Part shown: positions 9,018 through 17,304 of the stretch, one piece after another
How positions within the stretch are numbered: position 1 is the stretch's first letter
Layout of the letters: every line of letters starts with the position of its first letter
Source: Colwellia sp042091395
GTDB lineage: Bacteria > Pseudomonadota > Gammaproteobacteria > Enterobacterales > Alteromonadaceae
NCBI GenBank assembly: GCA_042091395.1
Contig: JBELHN010000020.1
Span: 1 to 64,000 of the forward strand
DNA: 64,000 nt
Direction of reading: 5' to 3'
Program-made: the position numbers and the translations under genes
The notes under the pieces: model-generated
Seen by the model: the letters and a program-made list of their open reading frames with translations, nothing else
What the model was told of the DNA's origin: nothing
Databases searched by the model: none

Positions 9018-9920
9018 TTATTGAGGGTTATGAAAACTCCAAGCAATAAAGCGGCTAATTTTTTGTCCTTGACTCATTTTGACTACCTTAATATGCGTAG
9101 CTCCCGATTTTGTTAAATTAAACTTTAGTTTTTTTAAGTGTTCCCCCTTTGAAACCAAGCAAGTAAACCAAAGCACTTGCTGTTTATAACCTTTACTTTC
9201 TTTGATCATGCTTTGAATGAACTTTAATTCTCCACCTGGGCAAAATAACTCGGCTTTTTGCCCGCCAAAGTTTAAGTTTACTTTTTTTGTTTGTTTAAAT
9301 TGATCAGAATTTAAATTTTTCCATTTTTTTTCGCTGCCTTGTTTAGCGTGAAGCAGTGACTTGTGAAAAGGTGGATTACACATTGTTAAATGATAAAATT
9401 CATTATCTCTAATTATACCCTCAAAAATAGCTTGGCTATTTTGCTGAAGTCGGCAATTTATGTTGTTTTTTAAGTTGCAATCAGCAGCGATAATTTGATT
9501 TGCACTCTTTATTGATAGGGGATCTATATCTGAAGCCACAAATTGCCAATCATACTCTTTTTGACCGAGTATAGGGTAAATACAACTTGCGCCTGTGCCA
9601 ATATCCAACACGCTCGTTTTTGTAGCTGGTACCACAACCCCTAATGGGTTTAAGTCAATTAACTCTTTGAGGTGATGAATGTAGTCAACTCTTCCAGGAA
9701 TTGCAGGGCACAAATAGCCAGTAGGAATATCCCATTCAATTATTTTATAATCACATTTTAATAGAGCTAAGTTCAATAATTTAACGGCTACTGGGTCGGC
9801 AAAGTTTATCGTTGCTTGTTGGGTAAATTTATTTTTAATAACATGTGTTTTTAGGCTAGGGAGTACCTTAATTAACTTACTAAAGTTATAACCCTGTTTG
9901 TGTCGGTTATTTGTGTGCAA
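9018..9920 (-). CDS. rlmF: 23S rRNA m6A1618 methyltransferase RlmF
   Basis: RlmF methylates A1618 of 23S rRNA using S-adenosylmethionine. At 300 residues it is close to E. coli RlmF (308). It shows the SAM-binding segment VLDIGTGASCIYPILG (about residues 106-121) and the catalytic NPPF motif of N6-adenine methyltransferases (CNPPFHKS, about 180-187). FADPVAVKLLN and WDIPTGYLCPAIPGRVDYIHHL also match the family. The start is TTG at 9920 with an AAGAG site 9 bases upstream; the protein lacks a few N-terminal residues of the E. coli enzyme. It ends 34 bases from the convergent yafJ stop. Confidence 0.93.
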   Translation of the reverse strand: MHTNNRHKQGYNFSKLIKVLPSLKTHVIKNKFTQQATINFADPVAVKLLNLALLKCDYKIIEWDIPTGYLCPAIPGRVDYIHHLKELIDLNPLGVVVPATKTSVLDIGTGASCIYPILGQKEYDWQFVASDIDPLSIKSANQIIAADCNLKNNINCRLQQNSQAIFEGIIRDNEFYHLTMCNPPFHKSLLHAKQGSEKKWKNLNSDQFKQTKKVNLNFGGQKAELFCPGGELKFIQSMIKESKGYKQQVLWFTCLVSKGEHLKKLKFNLTKSGATHIKVVKMSQGQKISRFIAWSFHNPQ

Positions 9921-9958
9921 ACTAAATTACTCTTGGTAACAGCTAATAAGCAAAGATT

Positions 9959-10435
9959 TTATTTTGGTTTAATTCCAACTTTATAAAAGCCATTGTTGTT
10001 GAATTGAACGACTTGTTGTCGTTTTTTCCCCAGTAAAATAGGACCATCATCCATAAATAAGAAGTTTTTCCAGTATTTCTTAAATAACCGCCATGTCGTT
10101 TCAATGACATTATCACGTGAGTTACAATAATATATTATTGTATTTTGATCCCAATCAAGGTGATTTGATATAAGTTCAGGCATATCATTTTCATCACTAT
10201 CCCACCTTTTTTCCCAGTTACCTTGCTCAAGCCAGTGACTTTTGATTAGCGGCCAGTCCCCTTTTTTAAAAAAGTCAGGATGATCTACTTGTCTAGAAAT
10301 AAAGGTGTCCCATACCGTATTTGCACGCTCAATAGTCATGGGTTTGATTTTACAAATATCTTCTTGGGCAACAGGTAAACTTTTATGTTTAAAAACCCAT
10401 GCATTTTTTAAATTCTCGAGGGGAATATAGTTCAT
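9959..10435 (-). CDS. DUF2947 family protein
   Basis: This 158-residue soluble protein begins MNYIPLENLKNAWVFKHKSLPV, which resembles the DUF2947 family of marine gammaproteobacteria as I recall it. It is rich in Trp and charged residues, with no signal peptide or membrane segment. I chose ATG 10435 over an upstream TTG (10483) because the extra residues look unlike the family start. It lies just downstream of the small membrane protein gene and upstream of rlmF on the same strand, so the three may be transcribed together. Function unknown. Confidence 0.75.
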   Translation of the reverse strand: MNYIPLENLKNAWVFKHKSLPVAQEDICKIKPMTIERANTVWDTFISRQVDHPDFFKKGDWPLIKSHWLEQGNWEKRWDSDENDMPELISNHLDWDQNTIIYYCNSRDNVIETTWRLFKKYWKNFLFMDDGPILLGKKRQQVVQFNNNGFYKVGIKPK

Positions 10436-10488
10436 AAAACAACTTGAATTGTTAACAAATAAAATGATTAAAAAATTAAACAAGCAAT

Positions 10489-10836
10489 TTAGCGATTATT
10501 CAATTCTTTTGCATAAGCGATACGACAGGCATCAACTGCCGCAATTAACCATACAATGAATAATATCGTAGCATTGTTTGTTAGTGCTGGATTGTCCAAT
10601 ATATTTTGTTCATATAATACCTGACGAATTGCTGGAAAAGTTCTTTCTAGATTACCATTTTGAATTTCAGCTTTTACAGTGTTTAATTTTGAATATATAT
10701 TACTAGTTAAGTTGACTATCGAATATGTGGTAATAAAAAGAAATACCGTGCAAGTAAAGTACTTTTTTAAAATAAAATGACCAAGTCCTGGATAAACCAA
10801 AGCTGATAAAAGTGTTGCTTTTATTGTTAATTTCAT
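10489..10836 (-). CDS. Small membrane protein with a PGLGH motif
   Basis: This 115-residue protein has three probable membrane segments (about residues 6-20, 28-45 and 88-105). The first contains YPGLGHFIL, a motif seen in many small uncharacterised bacterial membrane proteins. The loop between helices 2 and 3 is polar. No enzymatic motif is seen. It probably shares a transcript with the DUF2947 gene (about 50 bases away) and rlmF. Function not known. Confidence 0.65.
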   Translation of the reverse strand: MKLTIKATLLSALVYPGLGHFILKKYFTCTVFLFITTYSIVNLTSNIYSKLNTVKAEIQNGNLERTFPAIRQVLYEQNILDNPALTNNATILFIVWLIAAVDACRIAYAKELNNR

Positions 10837-11214
10837 ACCGGTAATTGGTCAAAAGAAGCATTTTAAATAGTTTAGCGTTATCGATTAAGATAGGCTATTA
10901 AATTCAGTAAAATTCAGTAAAATTTTGTAATAGTAGCTTGATACATTAAAAATGCACAATTAATAGTCAAACAATTGTTTTAATAGTGTCAAGTATGTAT
11001 AATCGCTCAAAATATTTGCAAAATGTAATTCGGCCCAAGGTTGGTCATGCATTTGTTTTGTAATTAAAAACTAGATTTACTAGTTTTAAAAAAATTACAA
11101 TAGTTTTAAAGACAATATTCAATGTTAAATGCAAGTTACACAAATTAATACTTGTGTAATATATGATCAAGTGATATTAATTAGTTACTAACTATAAAAA
11201 TAAGAGGAGTGGTT
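10837..11214. other. Divergent intergenic region with a small tandem repeat
   Basis: This AT-rich promoter region serves the small membrane protein (leftward) and the Sel1 protein (rightward). Two exact copies of AATTCAGTAA plus a degenerate third copy occur at 10901-10930. No gene is seen. The AGAGGAG site at 11203-11208 sets the start of the next gene. Confidence 0.45.
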
Positions 11215-12303
11215 ATGCCACAAGCAGCAATTCGCCACTATGAAGATGATGAGCAAATGCAAAATGCAGATGTTGATCAACATGCAGTATCACAAGTGCA
11301 AGCTGATGAATCAGATGTATCAGATAAAGCTGTAGACGCTCCTTCGCAAAGCTCACAACCAGAAAAACCTCAGCCAGAAGAGCCTTTTTACCATTATACT
11401 GTCGATACTAAAGACCCAGATCCTTGGCTAGTTGTGCACAAAACTAAAATTATAGTAATTGCATTACTTGCTACAGCTGCTATCGCCGGTAACATGTTTT
11501 ATAACAACATGAAGGAAAAGCAACTTACTAAAGAGATTGTTTCTGCCCCTCAGCTAAATGATCTCTATTATATTGATTTTCGAGTAATTAAAGATAACCT
11601 TCGCCCTGCAGAGAAATTTCGTATGGCAAAAGTTAATGATATCACTGGTGATGTTATTACTATCAACTTCAGCAGTTACTTCTACTTTCAAGAGCATGAG
11701 CTAAATGAAGCAATTCGTTACGCACAACTAAGGTTTGAGAAGTTTTTCCAAGAGAAACGTCACAACTATACCGTTAGCCAATTGCAAGCTATGATTGAAT
11801 CGGGTGCTATTATTTTAGCACGTAGGCCAGAAGGTAACATGCTTGACGGTAATGTTGTTGTGCCAGATTCTCACTTCAAAACAAATTCTATCTTTATACC
11901 CGGAAAAAAAGAAAATTTGAGTGGTATGGAATACATGAGATTCGTCTCACAACCTGACAAAGCAGCATTAGCCTTTGAAAAGTTTGAAGAGTCTGCTGAA
12001 CTTGGTTTTGCTCCGGGACAAGTTAATCTTGCTCAAATGTACCTGAATGGTACGGCTGTGCAAAAAGATTTATACGAATCTTTAGATTGGTTGAAGCAAG
12101 CCTCTCTGCAAGCATACGAACCAGCAATTTTAAAATATGCAATTGTTTGTGGAAAAATTGAAAGTTGTGGTGTTGCTGAATTTTATCAAGAACTTGTTAA
12201 GGCAGGTGTTAATATTGAGTTTACTAAACAAGCTGATGTTAGGGCAACTACAGAAGATTTTGCTAGGGATTTAGAAAAACTAAAACCCAAAATCAAAAGT
12301 TAA
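11215..12303 (+). CDS. Membrane-anchored Sel1-repeat protein
   Basis: This 362-residue protein has an acidic, low-complexity N-terminus (1-60) and a single membrane helix at about 77-96 (IIVIALLATAAIAGNMF). The rest is predicted outside the cytoplasm, with a Sel1-like repeat region at about 255-310 (FEESAELGFAPGQVNLAQMYLNG, then a second unit with DLYESLDWLKQASLQAYEPA). Sel1 repeats are alpha-alpha protein-binding units. The start ATG 11215 is fixed by AGAGGAG 6 bases upstream; an in-frame GTG at 11209 abuts that site. There is no signal peptide, so it is a type II anchored protein. Its partner is unknown. A strong terminator follows. Confidence 0.75.
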   Translation: MPQAAIRHYEDDEQMQNADVDQHAVSQVQADESDVSDKAVDAPSQSSQPEKPQPEEPFYHYTVDTKDPDPWLVVHKTKIIVIALLATAAIAGNMFYNNMKEKQLTKEIVSAPQLNDLYYIDFRVIKDNLRPAEKFRMAKVNDITGDVITINFSSYFYFQEHELNEAIRYAQLRFEKFFQEKRHNYTVSQLQAMIESGAIILARRPEGNMLDGNVVVPDSHFKTNSIFIPGKKENLSGMEYMRFVSQPDKAALAFEKFEESAELGFAPGQVNLAQMYLNGTAVQKDLYESLDWLKQASLQAYEPAILKYAIVCGKIESCGVAEFYQELVKAGVNIEFTKQADVRATTEDFARDLEKLKPKIKS

Positions 12304-12330
12304 TTAACACAATGTTTGGTGAAACCATTA

Positions 12331-12360
12331 AAAGCTTAAATTAATTTAAGCTTTTTTTTT
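12331..12360 (+). terminator. Intrinsic terminator after the Sel1 gene
   Basis: A perfect 12-base-pair palindrome (AAAGCTTAAATT followed by its complement) runs straight into a T tract ending at 12360. It ends rightward transcription and separates this gene from the convergent dinG. Confidence 0.85.
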
Positions 12361-12395
12361 GTGAATTATATTTGCTGATGACTTATTTTTGTTGA

Positions 12396-14534
12396 TTATT
12401 TCTCGATGACTCTTTTGAAGGGGGGTAATGAGTCGAGTAATTGATTCCCGTATCGCTTAGTAATAATACGCTTATCAAGTAAGGTAATAGTGCCCGTATC
12501 AGCTTCATTGCGTAATAACCTCCCGCATGCCTGAATTAGCTTTTTAGAGGTATCAGGCACTGATAAACTCATGAATGGGTTACCTCCTTTAGACGTTATA
12601 TATTCAGCTTGTGCCTGTTCAACAGGTGAAGTTGGCACCGAGAAAGGTAATTTAGTAATGATTAAATTATTAAGGTAATCCCCAGGTAAATCTAAACCCT
12701 CCGAAAAACTTTGTGTACCAAAAATAGTGCTAATATCCTTGTTATCACATTTCTTCTTGTGTTGTTCTATTATTTGTTGTCGTGACAATTCACCTTGAAC
12801 CATAATATCAACACTATGCGACTCTCGTATTGCTTCAGCAACCTTATTCATTTGCCAATAAGAAGAAAATAACACTAAGCTTGCTTTACCTTGCTTTAAG
12901 TATCTAGGAAGTTTTTTAATCACTTCATCTGTAAAGTCTGGTGAATTAGGTTCTTTGGCCATGTTAGCAATAAAGAGTGTTGCATTAAGGGAGTAATCAA
13001 ATGGTGATTCTACATATTTGTATTGACTGCCGTCATTGTCCTTTAAGCCAGCTTGCAAACAAAAGTGTTGAAATGAATTTAATGCTCGTAACGTTGCAGA
13101 GCATAATACAGCTCCTTCACATTGACTCCACAACTTATCCTCTAAGGTAAAACCTACATCAATCGGCGATGCACTTAATAAATAATCGTTTCGCTTGCCA
13201 CTTAGTTTTTCTAACCAACGCGCCAGAGGTGCACCTTTACTATTATCTGATTTAGAATACATAAACCAAAGCGACTCAAAATTTTCTAACTTTTGTAACA
13301 TAAAGCCAGCTTCAGCGAGCAAAGGTTCAGCGAGATAGAGTTTAGCCTCACCATCTTTTACAGACTCTACAAGGCCATTGTAGAGTTTGTTTAAATGCGT
13401 TGTAGATTTTTTAGCTAATTTTGCAATATCCTCTGCTTGGTTCTTCAAGATTTTAGGAATTATTCCATGTTCAAAACGGTATAAGCTTTCTTCATTAGAA
13501 GGAGTGGTTGTTAATTTTTGGCTCATGTCACTTTTTTGTGTTGAATCAAAATAATTTTGACTATTTGCTTCGATAAAAGTCAATACTTTTTGCATTTCAA
13601 GTAACAAGTCTTGGCAATCATCACTCAGTCTGAGGGCTGGTGATATTGCATATTGTGACTTAATTAACTTAGCCATTTTATGTCCTGTATCCCTCAGCTT
13701 GGTAATCCATTCTATTGAACCTTTTAACGTAATATTTGCACTAGCAAAGTCACGAGTAACTTTAGGAAGGTGGTGTGCCTCATCAATGATATAGATTGTA
13801 TCCTCAGGGGAGGATAATATCTTACCACCCCCCAACTCTAGATCTGCTAGAAGTAAGCTATGATTGATAACAAGCACATCGGCTTGTTCCATAGTTTCCC
13901 TTGCTTTGTGAAAAGGGCAATGGGTATGTTCAGTTAAGTTTTTTAGGCAACTGTGCTTATCGCTTTGTATTTGTTGCCAAATATGTTGAGGTAGGTGTTC
14001 TTCCCATGAGTCTATGTCACCTAGCCAAGAGCCATCCAACATGGCTTTATGCATTTTATTTAAGGTTTTGATATCTTTAGTGTTAGGTTTTTCAGCAAAA
14101 GTGAAATAAGCTTGATCCGGTTCTTTGTGAGAATCTACAGTTATAGCTTGTGTTAGTTTTTGACGACAAACATAACGTTGTCTTCCTTTTACTAAAGTAT
14201 AATTAAAATCAACGCCAGCAAATTTTTTTAAAAAGGGTAAATCTTTATCGACTAATTGTTCTTGCAGCGCAACAGTTGCAGTAGAAATACATACTTTTTT
14301 ATTTTTACTTAGTGCTAGCGGGATGGCGCCAAGGCTATAAGCCAATGATTTACCCGTGCCTGTTCCAGCTTCTATTGTAATAACCTTTCTATCTTTGTTG
14401 TACTCTCCAGCTAAAGTTTTAGCTATTTCGGCAATAAGAAGTGTTTGTTGTTTACGCGGATTAAATTGCTCTAAATTTTCACCTATCGCTTTGTATGCTT
14501 GACGTATAGTCTGTTTCAACTTATCAGATAGCAT
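12396..14534 (-). CDS. dinG: ATP-dependent DNA helicase DinG
   Basis: DinG is an SF2 5'-3' helicase of the XPD type that resolves R-loops and related structures. At 712 residues it is close to E. coli DinG (716). Walker A is EAGTGTGKS (55-63), the DEAH box is at 252-255, and the C-terminal motif QACGRLLR (about 678-685) is present. The iron-sulfur region keeps C123 (RYVC), C196 and C206, but the cysteine matching E. coli C199 is absent and the loop is one residue shorter. I chose ATG 14534 because it matches the E. coli N-terminus; the longer frame would run through the LexA box. It is divergent from polB and probably SOS-induced. Confidence 0.93.
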   Translation of the reverse strand: MLSDKLKQTIRQAYKAIGENLEQFNPRKQQTLLIAEIAKTLAGEYNKDRKVITIEAGTGTGKSLAYSLGAIPLALSKNKKVCISTATVALQEQLVDKDLPFLKKFAGVDFNYTLVKGRQRYVCRQKLTQAITVDSHKEPDQAYFTFAEKPNTKDIKTLNKMHKAMLDGSWLGDIDSWEEHLPQHIWQQIQSDKHSCLKNLTEHTHCPFHKARETMEQADVLVINHSLLLADLELGGGKILSSPEDTIYIIDEAHHLPKVTRDFASANITLKGSIEWITKLRDTGHKMAKLIKSQYAISPALRLSDDCQDLLLEMQKVLTFIEANSQNYFDSTQKSDMSQKLTTTPSNEESLYRFEHGIIPKILKNQAEDIAKLAKKSTTHLNKLYNGLVESVKDGEAKLYLAEPLLAEAGFMLQKLENFESLWFMYSKSDNSKGAPLARWLEKLSGKRNDYLLSASPIDVGFTLEDKLWSQCEGAVLCSATLRALNSFQHFCLQAGLKDNDGSQYKYVESPFDYSLNATLFIANMAKEPNSPDFTDEVIKKLPRYLKQGKASLVLFSSYWQMNKVAEAIRESHSVDIMVQGELSRQQIIEQHKKKCDNKDISTIFGTQSFSEGLDLPGDYLNNLIITKLPFSVPTSPVEQAQAEYITSKGGNPFMSLSVPDTSKKLIQACGRLLRNEADTGTITLLDKRIITKRYGNQLLDSLPPFKRVIEK

Positions 14535-14571
14535 TGTTTGGTTTCCAAAAAACATGAGTTCAAGTACAATG

Positions 14572-14587
14572 CTGTATATATTAACAG
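14572..14587. promoter_or_regulatory. LexA (SOS) box shared by dinG and polB
   Basis: CTGTATATATTAACAG fits the LexA pattern CTG-N10-CAG and differs from the consensus CTGTATATATATACAG at two bases. It sits almost centrally in the 85-base gap, 37 bases from the dinG start and 32 bases from the polB start. Both genes are LexA targets in E. coli, so one box probably controls both promoters. Confidence 0.85.
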
Positions 14588-14619
14588 TTTCGATGGTTTT
14601 GTACGAAAATTTTTCATAA

Positions 14620-17124
14620 ATGATGGATAATAACAAATCAATGATTAATTCAGGCTTCTTACTAAGTCGACAAGTTCATCAATCACAGCAGGGATTGCAA
14701 ATAATACTCTGGATTAAAAGTTCTTCGGGGGCGATTAAATTATTAATCAACAATGAACTGGCATTATTTTTTATTGAACAAACGCAGCTTAATGCGGTGT
14801 TAACTTTGCTGGCACAAAATAAAATAACCTTAAAAAAATTTCGTTCTCTTGCATTGAAAACATTTAATCAACAAGCTGTATCCGTTTTATATTTCTCTAG
14901 TTTACACAATTTTTACCGAGCAAGAGAAATCCTCGCAAAAAATAATATAAAAAGTTATGAAGATGATATTCGTCCAGAGGATCGATTCTTAATGGAACGT
15001 AGTATCACTGCTAGCCTCGATTATCAGGGCTTTACTTCGCAAGGTACTAACGTTTTTAATGCTCATCATCTTAATACAGCTGCAGTTAACCAGTTTACCT
15101 TAGTTAATAATACACAATGTAAACGCAATGATAATCCTGATGATATCCTCTTATCTATGCTATCAATCGATATTGAATGCTCTGAAAATGATGAGCTTTA
15201 TTCAATTGGTTTATATGCTTTAACAAAAGATGAACAAGGTGTTGAAATAGAATTTAAAAAAGTGTTGATGATTGGGCAACATCAGAATTCTTGTGAGAAT
15301 TATATTGATTGGTTATCCGATGAACAGCAATTATTGCATCAATTTATTCATGAGGTAATAGCATTTGACGCTGATATATTAATCGGTTGGAATGTTATTA
15401 ATTTTGATTTTTTATTGCTACAAAAACGGTGTGATTTTTATCAAATAGAGTTAGCTATTGGTCGTGATGGTTCGGTTCCCTATTGGCGGCATAACAAAAA
15501 TAATAGTGAGCAAAACTTTATTGAAATTGCTGGTCGTGTTGTTTTAGATGGTATTGATTTGCTGAAAACAGCTACGTATAGTTTTACGAGTTTTTCTCTT
15601 GATAATGTTGCTCACTCTCTTCTTGGCCTTCGAAAAAAAATCAGTAACATAGAGGAGAAACTCAAAGAAATAACAGATAATTTTAAATATGATAAACCAG
15701 CACTGGCTGCATATAACATTGAAGATTGTCGACTAGTATGGTTGATTTTTGAAAAGGCAGAGTTATTATCTTTTGCAAAATTGAGGTCGCAATTAACTGG
15801 TCTAGCCTTAGGCCGAGTAGGTGGATCTGTCGCTGCTTTTACAAACCTTTATTTACCAAAACTTCATCGCCACGGTTATATTGCGCCAAACCTTGGTGAT
15901 ACTCAATCAAGCCTCGTCTCACCAGGAGGTTACGTTATGCAGTCTACTCCGGGCTTGTATAAAAACGTTTTGTTGTTAGATTTTAAATCTTTATATCCAA
16001 GTATTATTCGGACGTTTAAGATTGATCCAATGGGCCTCGTTGAAGGCCTCAAGCAGGTTAAGTCGAGTTTATTATGTAATGATGTAATAGCTAATATACC
16101 TTTGACAGATGTCATTAGTGGTTTTGATGGCGCTTATTTTTCCAGAGAACAACACTTTTTACCCAGTATAATTGAGCTTTTGTGGTCAGAAAGAGACAAA
16201 GCTAAAAAGCTAAATAACAAACCATTATCGCAAGCTATAAAAATTATTATGAACAGTTTCTATGGTGTTCTCGGTTCTACTGGTTGTCGATTTTTCGATC
16301 CCCGTTTATCAGGTTCCATTACTAAACGCAGTCACGATATTTTAAAAGTGACCCGAGATTGGATATTAGAGGCTGGTTATCAGGTAATATATGGTGATAC
16401 TGATTCACTGTTTATTGCTATTGACAAGGAGGCTTCTGACCAAGAGGCTCAAAGAGTGGGTTTATCATTACAACAGTTAATTAATGATAAGTGGCGAGAG
16501 AAACTTGAACAAAATTTTAATATTGTTAGCTATTTAGACATCGAATTTGAAACTCACTTCAATACTTTTTTAATGCCAAGAACTAGGGGAAGTATTAACC
16601 AAAACAATAATCAAGCAACGGGAACAAAAAAACGTTATGCGGGCAAGGTCGGGGATAAAATTATTTTTAAAGGTTTAGAGGCTGTCAGAAGTGATTGGAC
16701 AGACTTAAGTAAGGAGTTTCAGCAAGAAATTTATCATTTAGTTTTTAATCACCTATCAGTAACAGATTATATCATGGGTATAGTACGCGACATTAAATTA
16801 GGCTTGTTTGACGAAAAACTCATTTTAAAAAAAACAATTCGTCGTCAGCTTACAGAGTATGTTAATACCCCTCCGCATATAAAAGCAGCACTATTGGCAA
16901 ATAAAATACTAATGAGTCAAGGCTGTAAGCCAAAATATTCACGAAGGACAATTATTAAGTACGTCATTACGCTTGATGGTGTCCAACCTTTTGAGTTTAA
17001 TACTAGTAAATTAGATTACGATTTTTATATCAACAAACAACTTAAACCTATTGCAAATGACATATTACCATTTATTGGCAAAGATTTTGATGTGATTACC
17101 AGTAAACAACTGGGATTGTTTTAA
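14620..17124 (+). CDS. polB: DNA polymerase II (family B)
   Basis: Pol II is the SOS-inducible family B polymerase used in replication restart and some lesion bypass. It has 834 residues (E. coli 783). The exonuclease motifs are SIDIEC (Asp183, Glu185), the Exo II region GWNVINFD (about 255) and Exo III YNIEDCRLVW (about 367). Polymerase motif A is DFKSLYPS (from 454), motif B is KIIMNSFYGVLGS (about 543), and motif C is YGDTDS (591-596, with Asp593 and Asp595). All catalytic residues are intact, so both activities are expected. No strong ribosome site precedes ATG 14620; ATG 14641 is an alternative. Confidence 0.96.
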   Translation: MMDNNKSMINSGFLLSRQVHQSQQGLQIILWIKSSSGAIKLLINNELALFFIEQTQLNAVLTLLAQNKITLKKFRSLALKTFNQQAVSVLYFSSLHNFYRAREILAKNNIKSYEDDIRPEDRFLMERSITASLDYQGFTSQGTNVFNAHHLNTAAVNQFTLVNNTQCKRNDNPDDILLSMLSIDIECSENDELYSIGLYALTKDEQGVEIEFKKVLMIGQHQNSCENYIDWLSDEQQLLHQFIHEVIAFDADILIGWNVINFDFLLLQKRCDFYQIELAIGRDGSVPYWRHNKNNSEQNFIEIAGRVVLDGIDLLKTATYSFTSFSLDNVAHSLLGLRKKISNIEEKLKEITDNFKYDKPALAAYNIEDCRLVWLIFEKAELLSFAKLRSQLTGLALGRVGGSVAAFTNLYLPKLHRHGYIAPNLGDTQSSLVSPGGYVMQSTPGLYKNVLLLDFKSLYPSIIRTFKIDPMGLVEGLKQVKSSLLCNDVIANIPLTDVISGFDGAYFSREQHFLPSIIELLWSERDKAKKLNNKPLSQAIKIIMNSFYGVLGSTGCRFFDPRLSGSITKRSHDILKVTRDWILEAGYQVIYGDTDSLFIAIDKEASDQEAQRVGLSLQQLINDKWREKLEQNFNIVSYLDIEFETHFNTFLMPRTRGSINQNNNQATGTKKRYAGKVGDKIIFKGLEAVRSDWTDLSKEFQQEIYHLVFNHLSVTDYIMGIVRDIKLGLFDEKLILKKTIRRQLTEYVNTPPHIKAALLANKILMSQGCKPKYSRRTIIKYVITLDGVQPFEFNTSKLDYDFYINKQLKPIANDILPFIGKDFDVITSKQLGLF

Positions 17125-17127
17125 GCG

Positions 17128-17155
17128 ACAAAAAGGCGCTAACAGCTACTTTTTG
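17128..17155 (+). terminator. Probable terminator after polB
   Basis: ACAAAAAG and CTTTTTGT pair around an inner GCT/AGC stem just after the polB stop. The right arm is itself T-rich. The structure is imperfect (a 2x2 internal loop), so this is a moderate call. Confidence 0.5.
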
Positions 17156-17237
17156 TATGTGTCATTTATTTATGTTTAATAAAAAACAATTCCTAGCTAG
17201 TCTTCATTATTCAGGTTATAAATAGCTATAAGGTTTT

Positions 17238-17261
17238 AGATGGCTAGATAGCTGAGTCTAA
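17238..17261 (+). promoter_or_regulatory. Possible MetJ operator (tandem met-box-like 8-mers)
   Basis: Three adjacent 8-mers, AGATGGCT, AGATAGCT and GAGTCTAA, lie 44 bases before metC. The first two resemble the met box AGACGTCT (6/8 and 5/8), and MetJ binds such tandem boxes. The match is weak, but the tandem 8-base spacing and the target gene support it. Confidence 0.4.
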
Positions 17262-17304
17262 TTGATTAACTTTTATTGTAAGATGTTTAATAACAGAGTG
17301 ATTT

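Noticed and set aside
14535..14636. Longer N-terminus for dinG starting at 14636
   Set aside because: The extra 34 residues have no counterpart in E. coli DinG, would overlap polB and would run through the LexA box. ATG 14534 matches the family start.
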